Shown: positions 24,697 through 32,464, numbered from the stretch's first letter. The stretch: 33,051 nucleotides of DNA from Candidatus Terryibacteriota bacterium (GCA_016208535.1 JACQXW010000020.1:1-33051); one strand, 5' to 3'. The notes: generated by a model not told the origin, from the letters alone. Translations and numbers: made by a program.

Positions 24697-25576
24697 TTTC
24701 TAATGAAACAATAAACTCTTTAATATAATCCTTAAGTGTTTTTGTTTCCTTCCATCCTAATGCTTTTATTTTTGTAATATCCACCGCTGATGACGGACGG
24801 CTGGTTTTTCTTGCCGGCAACATCACTATTTCGCTTCCAAAAAGCTCTGCCACTTCACGAATGGAATAACTTTTTTCCGAGCCGATGCCATAACCGTCTC
24901 CCCTGCCTTTTTCTCCGACAAGAATCAACCCGCTTACCGTATCATCAACATGAGTATAATTACGGCTTTGGGTACCTGGAAGCCTTACCTCAAGCGGCTC
25001 TCCTTTCAAATATTTTTGCTTAAAAATCTCAATCACGGTGCCGTATTCACCAGCCAATTCACGAGGGCCATAAACATTATAAAAATATGTAATGGCATAA
25101 GAAAGGCCGTACCATTTTCCATAATTGCACACAAGATCGGAGTTGATTGTTTTTGACCAAGTGTAGGGAGAGAGATCTTTCCCCTCTATTCCGTCTGGCC
25201 GCCTCTCGGAAAATTTTGTGGAAGAACCGGCGTAAACTATCTTGCATCCTCGTTTCCGGCAAAATTCCAGCACTGCAGGCGTGCCAGTTATATTTAAATC
25301 CCATACCATCTCCGGCTCTTCCATGCTTTTAGCCACCCGCGAATACTCGCCAAGATGATAAACAATATCAGGTGTTTCTGGCACATATTTTTCTATATCT
25401 TTAGTATGCCCCTCGCGATATTCAACTCCAACTATATGATTATTTTTTGAGCCACTAAAATAATTATCAAGCGAGATGACCTTATACCCATCTTTAAAAA
25501 GCCGCTCGCACAGATGCGAACCGATAAACCCGGCTCCGCCGGTGACTAAAATTGTTTTATTTTTTAATTCTTTCAT
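24683..25576 (-). CDS. NAD-dependent nucleotide-sugar epimerase
   Basis: The ATG at 25576 (MKELKNKTILVTGG) is chosen; the in-frame start at 25609 lies deep inside the upstream gene. The 297-residue extended SDR protein has VTGGAGFIGSHLCERL, SLDNYFSGSKNN, VYAGSSTKFSE and the YxxxK motif in SPYTWSKTINS. GTQSRNYTHVDDTVSG is a typical substrate-binding region. It resembles UDP-glucose 4-epimerase or dTDP-glucose dehydratase relatives; the precise reaction is uncertain. It overlaps the upstream epimerase by 20 bp and the downstream GT4 by 14 bp. Confidence 0.85.
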   Translation of the reverse strand: MKELKNKTILVTGGAGFIGSHLCERLFKDGYKVISLDNYFSGSKNNHIVGVEYREGHTKDIEKYVPETPDIVYHLGEYSRVAKSMEEPEMVWDLNITGTPAVLEFCRKRGCKIVYAGSSTKFSERRPDGIEGKDLSPYTWSKTINSDLVCNYGKWYGLSYAITYFYNVYGPRELAGEYGTVIEIFKQKYLKGEPLEVRLPGTQSRNYTHVDDTVSGLILVGEKGRGDGYGIGSEKSYSIREVAELFGSEIVMLPARKTSRPSSAVDITKIKALGWKETKTLKDYIKEFIVSLENGRK

Positions 25577-26501
25577 AATGATCAATAAGTTTTTTAAGAC
25601 CTTCTTCAATCATTACAATAGGCTTGTAACCTAATAATTTCTTGGCTTTGCTGATGTCAGCCAAAGAATGTTTGACATCACCAGCTCTTTCATCTTGATA
25701 AATAGGCTTAATATTTTTCCCAAGATATTTATTAATTATCTCAACCAGTTGATTAAGAGAAATCATTTCTCCGCAGGCGATATTAATCACCTCTCCGGAA
25801 ATATCAGATTCCATTGCCAGAATATTCGCCTCTACCGTATTGTCAATATAAGTGAAATCCCTTGTTTGCTCTCCGTCACCATAAATTACCGGCTGTTTTC
25901 CTTGCAACATCAATTTTATAAATTTGGGAATCACCGCGCTGTACTCAGAATCAGGGTCTTGATTAGGTCCAAAGATATTAAAATATCTCAAGGAAATTGT
26001 GGGGAGGCCGCATAATTTGGAAAAAAGCTGGCAATATTTTTCACCGGCATATTTTGTCAGGGCGTAAAAAGAAAGCGGATTGGGTGGAAAATTTTCTTCT
26101 TTGGGAAGTTCTGGACTGCCGCCGTAAATGGAAGAAGACGAGGCGTAGATAACTTTTTTTACATTGTTTTCTTTGGCTGCCAACAAAACATTGAGAGTGG
26201 CATTAAGATTGCTGTTATGGGAGTCTAACGGATTTTTTATGGAATGCGCCACAGACGGAATGGCAGCCTGATGCAAAATATAATCTACCCCTTTTACCGC
26301 ATTTTTAACTGTTTCAAGGTCGATTAAATCTCCTTCTATAAATTCAATCTTATTCAGAAACGGCTCAATATTTTTAATGTTTCCAGTGGAAAGATTGTCT
26401 ATAACGCAAACCTGATAGCCGCGCCCCAAGAGTTCTTTAATCAAATTAGAACCGATAAACCCCGCTCCACCAGTTATTAAAATTGTTTTAGAAACTTTCA
26501 T
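25557..26501 (-). CDS. NAD-dependent epimerase, UDP-glucose/UDP-GlcNAc 4-epimerase-like
   Basis: The 314-residue extended SDR has ILITGGAGFIGSNLIKELL, CVIDNLSTGNIKNIEPF, VIYASSSSIYGG and the YxxxK FYALTKYAGEKYC. RYFNIFGPNQDPDSEYSAVIPKF and GDGEQTRDFTYIDNTV follow, matching WbpP-type UDP-GlcNAc/UDP-glucuronate C4 epimerases. It converts one UDP-sugar to its C4 epimer, using bound NAD. It is 18 bp downstream of the UDP-sugar dehydrogenase gene, a frequent pairing for uronic-acid supply. Confidence 0.87.
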   Translation of the reverse strand: MKVSKTILITGGAGFIGSNLIKELLGRGYQVCVIDNLSTGNIKNIEPFLNKIEFIEGDLIDLETVKNAVKGVDYILHQAAIPSVAHSIKNPLDSHNSNLNATLNVLLAAKENNVKKVIYASSSSIYGGSPELPKEENFPPNPLSFYALTKYAGEKYCQLFSKLCGLPTISLRYFNIFGPNQDPDSEYSAVIPKFIKLMLQGKQPVIYGDGEQTRDFTYIDNTVEANILAMESDISGEVINIACGEMISLNQLVEIINKYLGKNIKPIYQDERAGDVKHSLADISKAKKLLGYKPIVMIEEGLKKLIDHYERIKK

Positions 26502-26518
26502 TAATATATTTTATTAAA

Positions 26519-27841
26519 CTATCTCCTGCCTATCCCCTCGTAATAAAATCCCAATTCTTTCATCTCTTTAGGATCAAGGATATTTTTTCCGTCAATAACA
26601 TAATAATCTCTCATTAATTCTTTAATTCTTTTTTTATCGGTTTTGGAAAAACCGGACCAGCGATTGGATATGATAATAGCATCGCTTCCTTTCACTGATT
26701 CATACGGATCAATATAAAATTCAATGCTTCCGTCGTCGTTATATTCCGAAAAATAATCTTTCATAAAATCTTTAATCAGGGGATCGCAAATCTTGATTGT
26801 TTCAACTCCTTCTTTTTTTAAAAATTTTATCAATTCCACAGCCTGAGACTCTCTTAAATCATCGGTTTCCTGCTTAAAAGTAAGGCCCCAGACCGTTACA
26901 TTCTTTCCTTTAATTTCACCAAGCTTGGACTTTATTTTTTGGAAAAAATAAGTTGTCCTCTGATAATTATTAACGTCAGTAACAGCCTTTAAAAGATAAG
27001 GGTGGCAATCGTTAGCTTCGGCAATATGATAAAGCCCGAGAGTATCCTTAGGTAGGCAGGAGCCGCCAAAACCGATTCCTATCCGCCAATACTTATCTCC
27101 TATTCTTGGATCTAAAGTCATTCCCTTAACAACCTCAAAAACATCAGCTCCTATCTTGTCGCAAATTTTAGATATCTCGCTGATATAGGAAATTTTTGTG
27201 GCTAAAAAAGCATTGGAAGCGTATTTAATCATTTCCGCGTTTTCTAAACCTGTAAATATTTTTGGGCAATCAAAATCTTTATATAAAAAATCCATAATTT
27301 CTTTAGCGGCTTCTGAATCCGTCCCCACCACAATCCTGTAAGGATTCATAAAATCTTTTATAGCTGAATTCTGACTGAGAAATTCCGGATTTGACACAAC
27401 TTCAAATTTTTTATTAGGATATTTGTTTATAATATCTTTTAATTTTCTAGTCGTACCTGGTGGAACAGTGCTCCTGGTTACTATTATCGTCGGATGATTA
27501 ATATATTTGCCAATATCATCAACAGCTTGATATAAATAACTTAAATCAACTTCTCCGCTTTCCTTTGAAGGAGTTCCTACGGCAAGAAAAATAATATTAC
27601 TTTTTTCCACAGCCTCTAATAAATCAGTAGTAAAAGTTATTCTGTTTGAATTTTTATGAAGCAATTCATTAAGGCCGGGTTCATATATCGGAAGTTCGCC
27701 GTTTTTTAATTTATCAATTTTTTCTTTATTATTGTCAACGCAAATGACATTAAAACCCTTGTCCGCCAAACAAATACCTGTAACCAAACCAACATAACCG
27801 GTCCCAATTACCCCTATATTTAAATTTTTGGGAATCTTCAT
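26519..27841 (-). CDS. UDP-glucose/GDP-mannose 6-dehydrogenase family
   Basis: The 440-residue protein has the NAD motif GVIGTGYVGLVTGICLADKG and the conserved RSTVPPGTTRKL. The catalytic cysteine lies in GIGFGGSCLPKDTLGL, and NVTVWGLTFKQETDDLRESQ marks the C-terminal UDP-binding domain. It oxidises the C6 hydroxyl of a nucleotide sugar to a carboxylate in two NAD-dependent steps. Length and motif order match Ugd/TuaD proteins. It heads an operon with two epimerases and a glycosyltransferase, so it probably makes UDP-uronic acid for the surface polysaccharide. A TATCAT box is 7 bp before the ATG. Confidence 0.92.
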   Translation of the reverse strand: MKIPKNLNIGVIGTGYVGLVTGICLADKGFNVICVDNNKEKIDKLKNGELPIYEPGLNELLHKNSNRITFTTDLLEAVEKSNIIFLAVGTPSKESGEVDLSYLYQAVDDIGKYINHPTIIVTRSTVPPGTTRKLKDIINKYPNKKFEVVSNPEFLSQNSAIKDFMNPYRIVVGTDSEAAKEIMDFLYKDFDCPKIFTGLENAEMIKYASNAFLATKISYISEISKICDKIGADVFEVVKGMTLDPRIGDKYWRIGIGFGGSCLPKDTLGLYHIAEANDCHPYLLKAVTDVNNYQRTTYFFQKIKSKLGEIKGKNVTVWGLTFKQETDDLRESQAVELIKFLKKEGVETIKICDPLIKDFMKDYFSEYNDDGSIEFYIDPYESVKGSDAIIISNRWSGFSKTDKKRIKELMRDYYVIDGKNILDPKEMKELGFYYEGIGRR

Positions 27842-27848
27842 AAAACAG

Positions 27849-27854
27849 ATGATA
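27849..27854 (-). promoter_or_regulatory. -10 box for the dehydrogenase operon
   Basis: TATCAT (minus strand), 7 bp, then the ATG at 27841. No Shine-Dalgarno is present. It fits the leaderless pattern. Confidence 0.4.
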
Positions 27855-27873
27855 AAATAGAATAACTAAAAAA

Positions 27874-29190
27874 TCAATGACTGCGGATGAAAACAAATCC
27901 CACGCCGCTGAAAATTCCCAGGCCGAGGATTATCCAAAGCCATTTTTTCGCGCCCGGAAAATTGTTTTCGGTCGCAGTAATGACACTTGCCCCGTTAGAA
28001 ACATTGTTTCTAACGGGGTTCGCAACTTGATCTTCTGTTGAAGTGGATAAATCAAAACTTTCTGTTTTTACTTCTGATTTTTTTATTTCCACTGGCTTTG
28101 ACTCGACAACGGTTGTCGAGTTTGTATTGGTATTGATATATGAATAAGCCACTGAGCCGTTTGGATATAAAATTTCAATATTTTTATTTATCTCAAGTTT
28201 TGAAATTTCTGCCGGAATAGGTAAAGATGATTTTGCTTTTATTAAAGTTGTTTCCGGAAATCTGAAAGTGACATTATTGCCTCTTAAAAACCAACCTGAA
28301 ATATCCAAGGTGATGCCGGAATCGTTTTGCAGTTTTATAAAATCTTTATTGGCTTGGGAAATTGTCAATTGATTGGGAATGATTTTTACAAGAACAATAT
28401 CAGAGGCAGAATATTCTCCTGAGGAAACATTTAAAACCGCGATGTATTCACTTGGATATTTATAGATATGTTTGACGCTCTTGCCTTCAGCCCTTCCGCC
28501 GTCGCCAAAACTCCAAACATAGCGCGCGTTTTCCAATAGCTCTTTATTCAGCCCGAGCGCTTGTCCGGAAAATATAACATCCGCGCCAGCCACACTGGTT
28601 TTATCCGACCCGGCATTGGCAAAAATCTGCGGCTCAACCGGCCAAGAAGAACTACCTTGATTTACTTGTTCTTCTGAAGATGATTGAGTGTTTTGACTCT
28701 GGTTATTTTGAGCGCCAGGAGTCGGACTTGCCGCAATCCATTGATTATCTATCTTTTGAAGAGAATTGCCATCGCCGTTTGCACCCAAATCTGACGAGTA
28801 AGCAACCTGATCCGCGATAATATCGCCGTTTTTTAACGCCAAAGTTTCACCTGTATTGCTAAAAGAAGACCAACTGCTGTCAAAAATAATCCCCTGGAAT
28901 CCCGGCCAATCATTTAAGAATTTTGCAGGGTCGCTGACAATCACGGCATAGGCGCCAGCCGGCAAAGTATCCCCGCCCTGATAGGCAGTGAACCCGTGAT
29001 TGGTGTCTGCCTCAAAAAACTTCCAACTTAAAAAATTAACTGTCTCTGTCCCAGAATTAAAAATTTCAATCCACTCTCGGCCAGTATCTAACCCATCTTT
29101 TAAATCATACATTATCTCATTAATAACAACCGCCGCATGAGTGAAAAGAGGAATTATAAATAAAATTAAAATTAATCTGACTACTAACAT
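27874..29190 (-). CDS. Membrane-anchored lamin-tail/PKD surface protein
   Basis: The 438-residue protein starts with a signal peptide (MLVVRLILILFIIPLFTHAA). A lamin-tail domain follows (VVINEIMYDL, REWIEIFNSGTETVNFLSWKF, ISDQVAYSS-like repeat core). A PKD domain comes next (FANAGSDKTSVAGADVIFSG, then YVWSFGDGG and HIYKYPSEYIAVLNV). A second LTD-like stretch (FIKLQNDSGITLDISGWFL) precedes a linker and a C-terminal membrane helix (WLWIILGLGIFSGVGFVFI). It is likely displayed outside the membrane. Within the linker, residues NPVRNNVSNGA are encoded by a 29-bp CCCGTTAG palindrome inserted in frame. It follows the ATPase gene by 12 bp and is probably co-transcribed with it. Confidence 0.82.
   Translation of the reverse strand: MLVVRLILILFIIPLFTHAAVVINEIMYDLKDGLDTGREWIEIFNSGTETVNFLSWKFFEADTNHGFTAYQGGDTLPAGAYAVIVSDPAKFLNDWPGFQGIIFDSSWSSFSNTGETLALKNGDIIADQVAYSSDLGANGDGNSLQKIDNQWIAASPTPGAQNNQSQNTQSSSEEQVNQGSSSWPVEPQIFANAGSDKTSVAGADVIFSGQALGLNKELLENARYVWSFGDGGRAEGKSVKHIYKYPSEYIAVLNVSSGEYSASDIVLVKIIPNQLTISQANKDFIKLQNDSGITLDISGWFLRGNNVTFRFPETTLIKAKSSLPIPAEISKLEINKNIEILYPNGSVAYSYINTNTNSTTVVESKPVEIKKSEVKTESFDLSTSTEDQVANPVRNNVSNGASVITATENNFPGAKKWLWIILGLGIFSGVGFVFIRSH
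27990..28018. repeat. 29-bp palindrome, CCCGTTAG type, coding in frame
   Basis: CCCCGTTAGAAAC (27990-28002), loop ATT, GTTTCTAACGGGG (28006-28018). It is translated on the minus strand as NPVRNNVSNG inside the linker before the membrane helix. No flanking direct repeat is evident. Confidence 0.85.
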
Positions 29191-29202
29191 ATTGGTTACT
29201 AA

Positions 29203-30864
29203 TTACTCAAACTTAATTTTCTCGCCCGGTTTGAGGGTGCCTTTTTTCTCAGTGGAACTCGGCCTTATCACATCGTTCAAAACCTTTCTTAATTCATCTA
29301 TTTTTGGACCGGGTCTTTTATTCTCCAGTTCTTTAAGAGAAATTGGTTTTTGAGGGGGCGGCTGAAACCCCGTCTGTCTCCGGTGAATCTTGCAAAAAGT
29401 GGGTCTGATGCCGTCGGGTTTAAAGGGAACATAGGTTTTTTTCCCGCACACCGCGCAGATTGCCTCGTAAAGTTCCGGCTGAGGCTCAAAACGCTCTTTT
29501 TGAACTCCCATATGAGGAATTGACCTTTTGATGCCAGTGATGCCGGCAGCACTCGCAGCACTCAAAGCACCTAAAGGAGCGACCGGTTTATGCCATTTGA
29601 CAATTTTTTCTTCAATTTCTGTTTTTGCCGTGGCGTATTTTTCTCTTGAGGTCTCAATAATTTTTTCGGCAAAAGATGGACCCTTGACTACCATTGGCGA
29701 AAGAGTGGTTGCGGAAAAGGGCCTGGAGGCAACGCCGTCAATCATCAATTTCAAATAGATATTGGCAAAACCGAGATTGACAATATCTTGAACGTAAAAT
29801 TCCGGAGCAAATTCTTTTTCTATCTCCTCAGCGTCAGCCGCACCCACCCTGAAAGCAATCAGCGTGCCCACATTGCCAAAAACCGCGTCCCGCACTTTCT
29901 CGTCCATTTGCATAATATACTGATGGGCCAAAACAAGATTGAGCCGGTATTTTCTCGCCTCTGACAAAATATCCTTGAATGATTCTGTGGCAAAGTTCTG
30001 AAATTCATCGACATAAAGATAAAAATCCGACCGCTCCTCCATCGGCACATCAACTCTGCTCATGGCAGCCAGATAAATTTTGGTGATGAGCATGGCGCCG
30101 ATGAGCCGCGAATTTTCCTCGCCGATTCTTCCCTTGGAAAGATTCATGATGAAAATTTTCTTCTGGTCCATTATGTCGCGGATGTCAAAGGCGGATTTTG
30201 GCTGGCCGATGATGTTTCTTACCAAGGGATTGGAGATAAACTGGCCAACCTTGTTTTGAATGGCCGCTCCTGCCTCGGTCATGTAACGGTCGGTGTATTT
30301 TGCGAATTCATCGGTCCAAAAGGCCTTGATCACAGGATCGGTGATTTTGGAAACCACTTCCTTCCGGTAATCCTTGTCGGAAATCATCCGGTTTATGCCC
30401 AAGAGCGTTGATTCCGGATATTCCAAAAGCGCCAAGATGCAGTTGTTTAAAATATATTCCATTCGCGGGGACCAGACATCAGGCCAGATTTTTTTGAACA
30501 CACCCAGGAGGCCGTTGGCAATGAGATGGCGCTGAGTGGGGTCGACGTTTTCCATCACATTAAAGGCAATGGGCCAGTCAATGTCATGGGGAGCGAAATA
30601 AAGCACGTCGTCAATGCGATTCTCGGGAATAAAATTGAGCATTTTTTCGGCAAATTCTCCGTGCGGGTCGACAATGCCCACGCCCTCGCCGTTAAGAATG
30701 TCCTGAATGGCCATATTCTCCAGCAGAGTGGTCTTGCCCATGCCGGTCTTGCCGATGATATACATGTGCTTGGTCCTGTCCTGCCGCTTGACGCCAAACT
30801 TCTTCCTTTCATTCCTGAAATTCGCCTCAGCAAAATAAGTGATATTGTTGGATTTTTCAGCCAT
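29203..30864 (-). CDS. VirD4/TraG- or HerA-like ATPase with C-terminal zinc ribbon
   Basis: The 553-residue protein has Walker A GKTGMGKTT at residues 38-46, followed by GVGIVDPHGEFAEKML. Walker B is FYLYVDEFQNFA, then the sensor-like LVLAHQYIMQM. These are hallmarks of type IV secretion coupling-protein-like ATPases widespread in CPR genomes. A Cys4-type ribbon (CAVCGKK, then FCKIH) lies near the C-terminus. No N-terminal membrane helix is visible, unlike classical VirD4, so a HerA-like soluble DNA-pumping role is also possible. The ATG (30862-30864) touches the inverted repeat of the adjacent GIY-YIG element, which separates it from any upstream promoter. Confidence 0.85.
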   Translation of the reverse strand: MAEKSNNITYFAEANFRNERKKFGVKRQDRTKHMYIIGKTGMGKTTLLENMAIQDILNGEGVGIVDPHGEFAEKMLNFIPENRIDDVLYFAPHDIDWPIAFNVMENVDPTQRHLIANGLLGVFKKIWPDVWSPRMEYILNNCILALLEYPESTLLGINRMISDKDYRKEVVSKITDPVIKAFWTDEFAKYTDRYMTEAGAAIQNKVGQFISNPLVRNIIGQPKSAFDIRDIMDQKKIFIMNLSKGRIGEENSRLIGAMLITKIYLAAMSRVDVPMEERSDFYLYVDEFQNFATESFKDILSEARKYRLNLVLAHQYIMQMDEKVRDAVFGNVGTLIAFRVGAADAEEIEKEFAPEFYVQDIVNLGFANIYLKLMIDGVASRPFSATTLSPMVVKGPSFAEKIIETSREKYATAKTEIEEKIVKWHKPVAPLGALSAASAAGITGIKRSIPHMGVQKERFEPQPELYEAICAVCGKKTYVPFKPDGIRPTFCKIHRRQTGFQPPPQKPISLKELENKRPGPKIDELRKVLNDVIRPSSTEKKGTLKPGEKIKFE

Positions 30865-31163
30865 CCCGGTTAGTACAAATTCGAATTATTCTTATAATAA
30901 CTCTTCAACCTTTTTGCTAAAAATCTACGCCCGCCAGTGACTTTAAAATACTCCTCGCGCCTTTTGGCGTCCTCTTGGCTTAAACAAGCTTCATAATACA
31001 CGAGTTTTAAGGGCGTTCTGTATTTTGTGGAAATATTTTTACCCGAATTATGTTCTTCTAATCTTCTTCTTAAATTATTGGTATAACCAATATACTGCCT
31101 TTTGTCTTTTAAGCTTTGCAGTACATATACATAGAAGAACACATTCGAATTTGTCCTACCGGG
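30865..31163. mobile_element. Intact GIY-YIG-carrying palindromic element
   Basis: The left end starts CCCGGTTAGTACAAATTC (30865) and continues into GAAT. The right end, read from 31163 on the minus strand, starts CCCGGTAGGACAAATTC and continues GAAT. The two agree over about 21 bp with one gap and one mismatch. They surround the complete GIY-YIG gene almost exactly. CAT flanks both sides (30862-30864 and 31164-31166), so an ATG occurs at each edge on the minus strand. The ends resemble CCCGTTAG of the short palindromes but with an extra G. Confidence 0.7.
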
Positions 31164-31166
31164 CAT
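30870..31166 (-). CDS. GIY-YIG nuclease (UvrC-N/YhbQ-like), carried by a palindromic element
   Basis: The 98-residue protein matches small single-domain GIY-YIG proteins. The first motif is FYVYVLQSLKDKRQYIGYTNNL, then the catalytic Arg region RRRLEEHNSGKN. YRTPLKLVYYEACLSQEDAKRREEYF holds the metal-binding Glu, and the basic tail is GGRRFLAKRLKSYY. GIY-YIG domains cut DNA with one metal ion, and in mobile introns they act as homing nucleases. The first six codons and the last ones are formed by terminal inverted repeats, so gene and element coincide. ATG 31166 lies just outside the repeat. A TATAAT box 8 bp upstream overlaps the reverse transcriptase stop. A cellular YhbQ-like role is possible. 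Confidence 0.85.
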   Translation of the reverse strand: MPGRTNSNVFFYVYVLQSLKDKRQYIGYTNNLRRRLEEHNSGKNISTKYRTPLKLVYYEACLSQEDAKRREEYFKVTGGRRFLAKRLKSYYKNNSNLY

Positions 31167-31171
31167 TTGGA

Positions 31172-32206
31172 TTAATTATACAATAAAACAGATTTCTTTA
31201 ACATATTAACTTTCAATTTATAACTATTCCCCCACCCAATCAATCCTAAATATGATTGGATAGTTTCTGCTTTGCCTCCATTCTTTTTGATATTTCTAAA
31301 CATTTTTCTCTTTGTTGTGGTTCTCAAAATTCTATGGTTAGGAAAATTTACCCAACCAAGAAAATCAACGCCAGAAGATATGGTTTTTATGGAAACCTTT
31401 TTAGAATGCAGTTCCAGCTTAAGTTCTTTGTTTAGGAATTCCTTAACAGGCGGAATTAATTTTTGCGCGTAATCTTTACTTTCCGAAAAAATAACAAAAT
31501 CGTCGCAATATCTGATGTAATGTTTTACTTTTAATTTGTGTTTTGCAAACTGGTCAAATTTATTCATGTAGATATTCACAAAAAGCTGGCTGGTAAGATT
31601 GCCAAGCGGCAGACCAATGCCTTTTTGATTTGATGAAAAGCTTCCGATAATGTTTTTGAGAAGTTTTATCAAGTTTTCGTCTTCAATATGTTCGTGCAGA
31701 ATATTGATTAAAATTTCGTGGTCAATGTTGGCAAAAAACTTCCTGATGTCGCATTTCAAAATCCAGCAAGTTTTTGTGTTGTTTTTGCCAACTTTGTAAG
31801 AAAAATTCCTGAATCTGTTGATTGCCTTGTGCGTCCCCTTTCCTAATCGACACGAGAAAGAATCCGCTATAAATTTCCTATCAAAAAACGGATATAAAAT
31901 CCTATAAATCGCGCGATGCAATAATCTGTCCCGCACGCTCGCTTTATGGATATCTCTCGGTTTCGGGTCGTTTATCTTGAACGCCTCGTATCCGCCGTGA
32001 ATGTAAGTTCGGCTGGTTAGGTCGCTATGAAGAGTGAGAATGTTGTCCATAAAATTAAGTGAAAACTCCGCCACATCTTTCCGTTTTCTCTTTCCACGCA
32101 AAAATTCCTGCCAGGAAACAAGTAAGTTTTCCACGGATATGATATTATTGAAGATATGACGAAGCCTTCCTCTCTCTCTCTCTCTCTCTCTCGATAACGC
32201 ATCCAT
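31172..32206 (-). CDS. DGR-type reverse transcriptase
   Basis: The 344-residue protein has fingers-palm RT motifs: CDIRKFFANIDHE at 152-164 with the first catalytic Asp, GLPLGNLTSQLFVNIY at 198-213, and the active site YCDD at 233-236, followed by VDFLGWVNF. LGNLTSQ, in place of the QGxxxSP of other RTs, is typical of DGR enzymes, which copy the template repeat with errors at adenines. About 18 residues at the N-terminus (MDALSRERERERGR) are extra relative to DGR RTs and are encoded by a (GA)11 tract. Conserved sequence starts near LRHIFNNIISVENLLVSW. The ATG at 32206 has no good Shine-Dalgarno. A second ATG at 32202 is in another frame. Confidence 0.92.
   Translation of the reverse strand: MDALSRERERERGRLRHIFNNIISVENLLVSWQEFLRGKRKRKDVAEFSLNFMDNILTLHSDLTSRTYIHGGYEAFKINDPKPRDIHKASVRDRLLHRAIYRILYPFFDRKFIADSFSCRLGKGTHKAINRFRNFSYKVGKNNTKTCWILKCDIRKFFANIDHEILINILHEHIEDENLIKLLKNIIGSFSSNQKGIGLPLGNLTSQLFVNIYMNKFDQFAKHKLKVKHYIRYCDDFVIFSESKDYAQKLIPPVKEFLNKELKLELHSKKVSIKTISSGVDFLGWVNFPNHRILRTTTKRKMFRNIKKNGGKAETIQSYLGLIGWGNSYKLKVNMLKKSVLLYN
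31175..31180 (-). promoter_or_regulatory. -10 box for the GIY-YIG gene
   Basis: TATAAT (minus strand) lies 8 bp before the ATG at 31166. It is formed by the last codons of the reverse transcriptase gene (TTG TAT AAT TAA). Confidence 0.45.
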
Positions 32207-32444
32207 CCTTCAACGAATCAAAGAGGGATATTTGATGTGGATTAGTATTATCCAACATATACCCAGAAGCAGCCGTTATACAATCGGCGCGCGAATTGAA
32301 AATAAATTCCTTGACCTTCTTGAATTATCATATACCGCTTATTTTACAGAAAAAGAAAATAAAAACGACAAAATATCGAAATGCATGCATTGTCAACGGA
32401 ATTCGCGTTCACATTCCAGCCGTCGTCGTTCCAGTTGCAGTTGA
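32156..32444 (+). pseudogene. Avd-like DGR accessory protein, truncated and out of frame
   Basis: After the TC tract, one plus-strand frame reads DNASILQRIKEGYLMW, IIQHIPRSSRYTIGARIEN and FLDLLELSYTAYFTEKEN, closely resembling the helical Avd/four-helix-bundle proteins that accompany DGRs (IPR...RY.LG.RIE). The ATG at 32156 (MTKPSSLSLS) is in the wrong frame with 11 TC units and would be in frame with 12. Alternative starts are TTG 32232 and ATG 32235. After KISK (about 32379) the homology ends and the frame continues as the antisense of the template repeat to a stop at 32442-32444. The last helices are therefore missing. It is either a remnant or a phase-variable short form. Confidence 0.6.
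32171..32192. repeat. (TC)11 dinucleotide repeat overlapping the RT and Avd 5' ends
   Basis: Eleven uninterrupted TC units, preceded by a C. On the minus strand they encode RERERER in the reverse transcriptase N-terminus; on the plus strand they encode SLSLSL of the Avd-like frame. Such tracts are prone to slippage. Confidence 0.95.
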
Positions 32445-32464
32445 CCATCCACAGCACATCATCG
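32386..32464 (-). repeat. DGR template repeat (TR)
   Basis: The segment aligns without gaps to 32837-32915 (offset 451). Of 79 positions, 11 differ, and all 11 are adenines on the minus strand of this copy (21 adenines in all); none of the 58 other bases differs. As coding sequence it would read DDVLWMVNCNWNDDGWNVNANSV with AAC/AAT codons at the variable sites, the usual TR design. Beyond 32464 similarity falls away with non-adenine mismatches; on the other side it ends abruptly at about 32385 near ATGCATGCAT. Confidence 0.92.

Noticed and set aside
26222-26232. TCTAACGGA resembling one arm of the palindromes
   Set aside because: It is a single arm with no inverted partner nearby and encodes conserved epimerase sequence.
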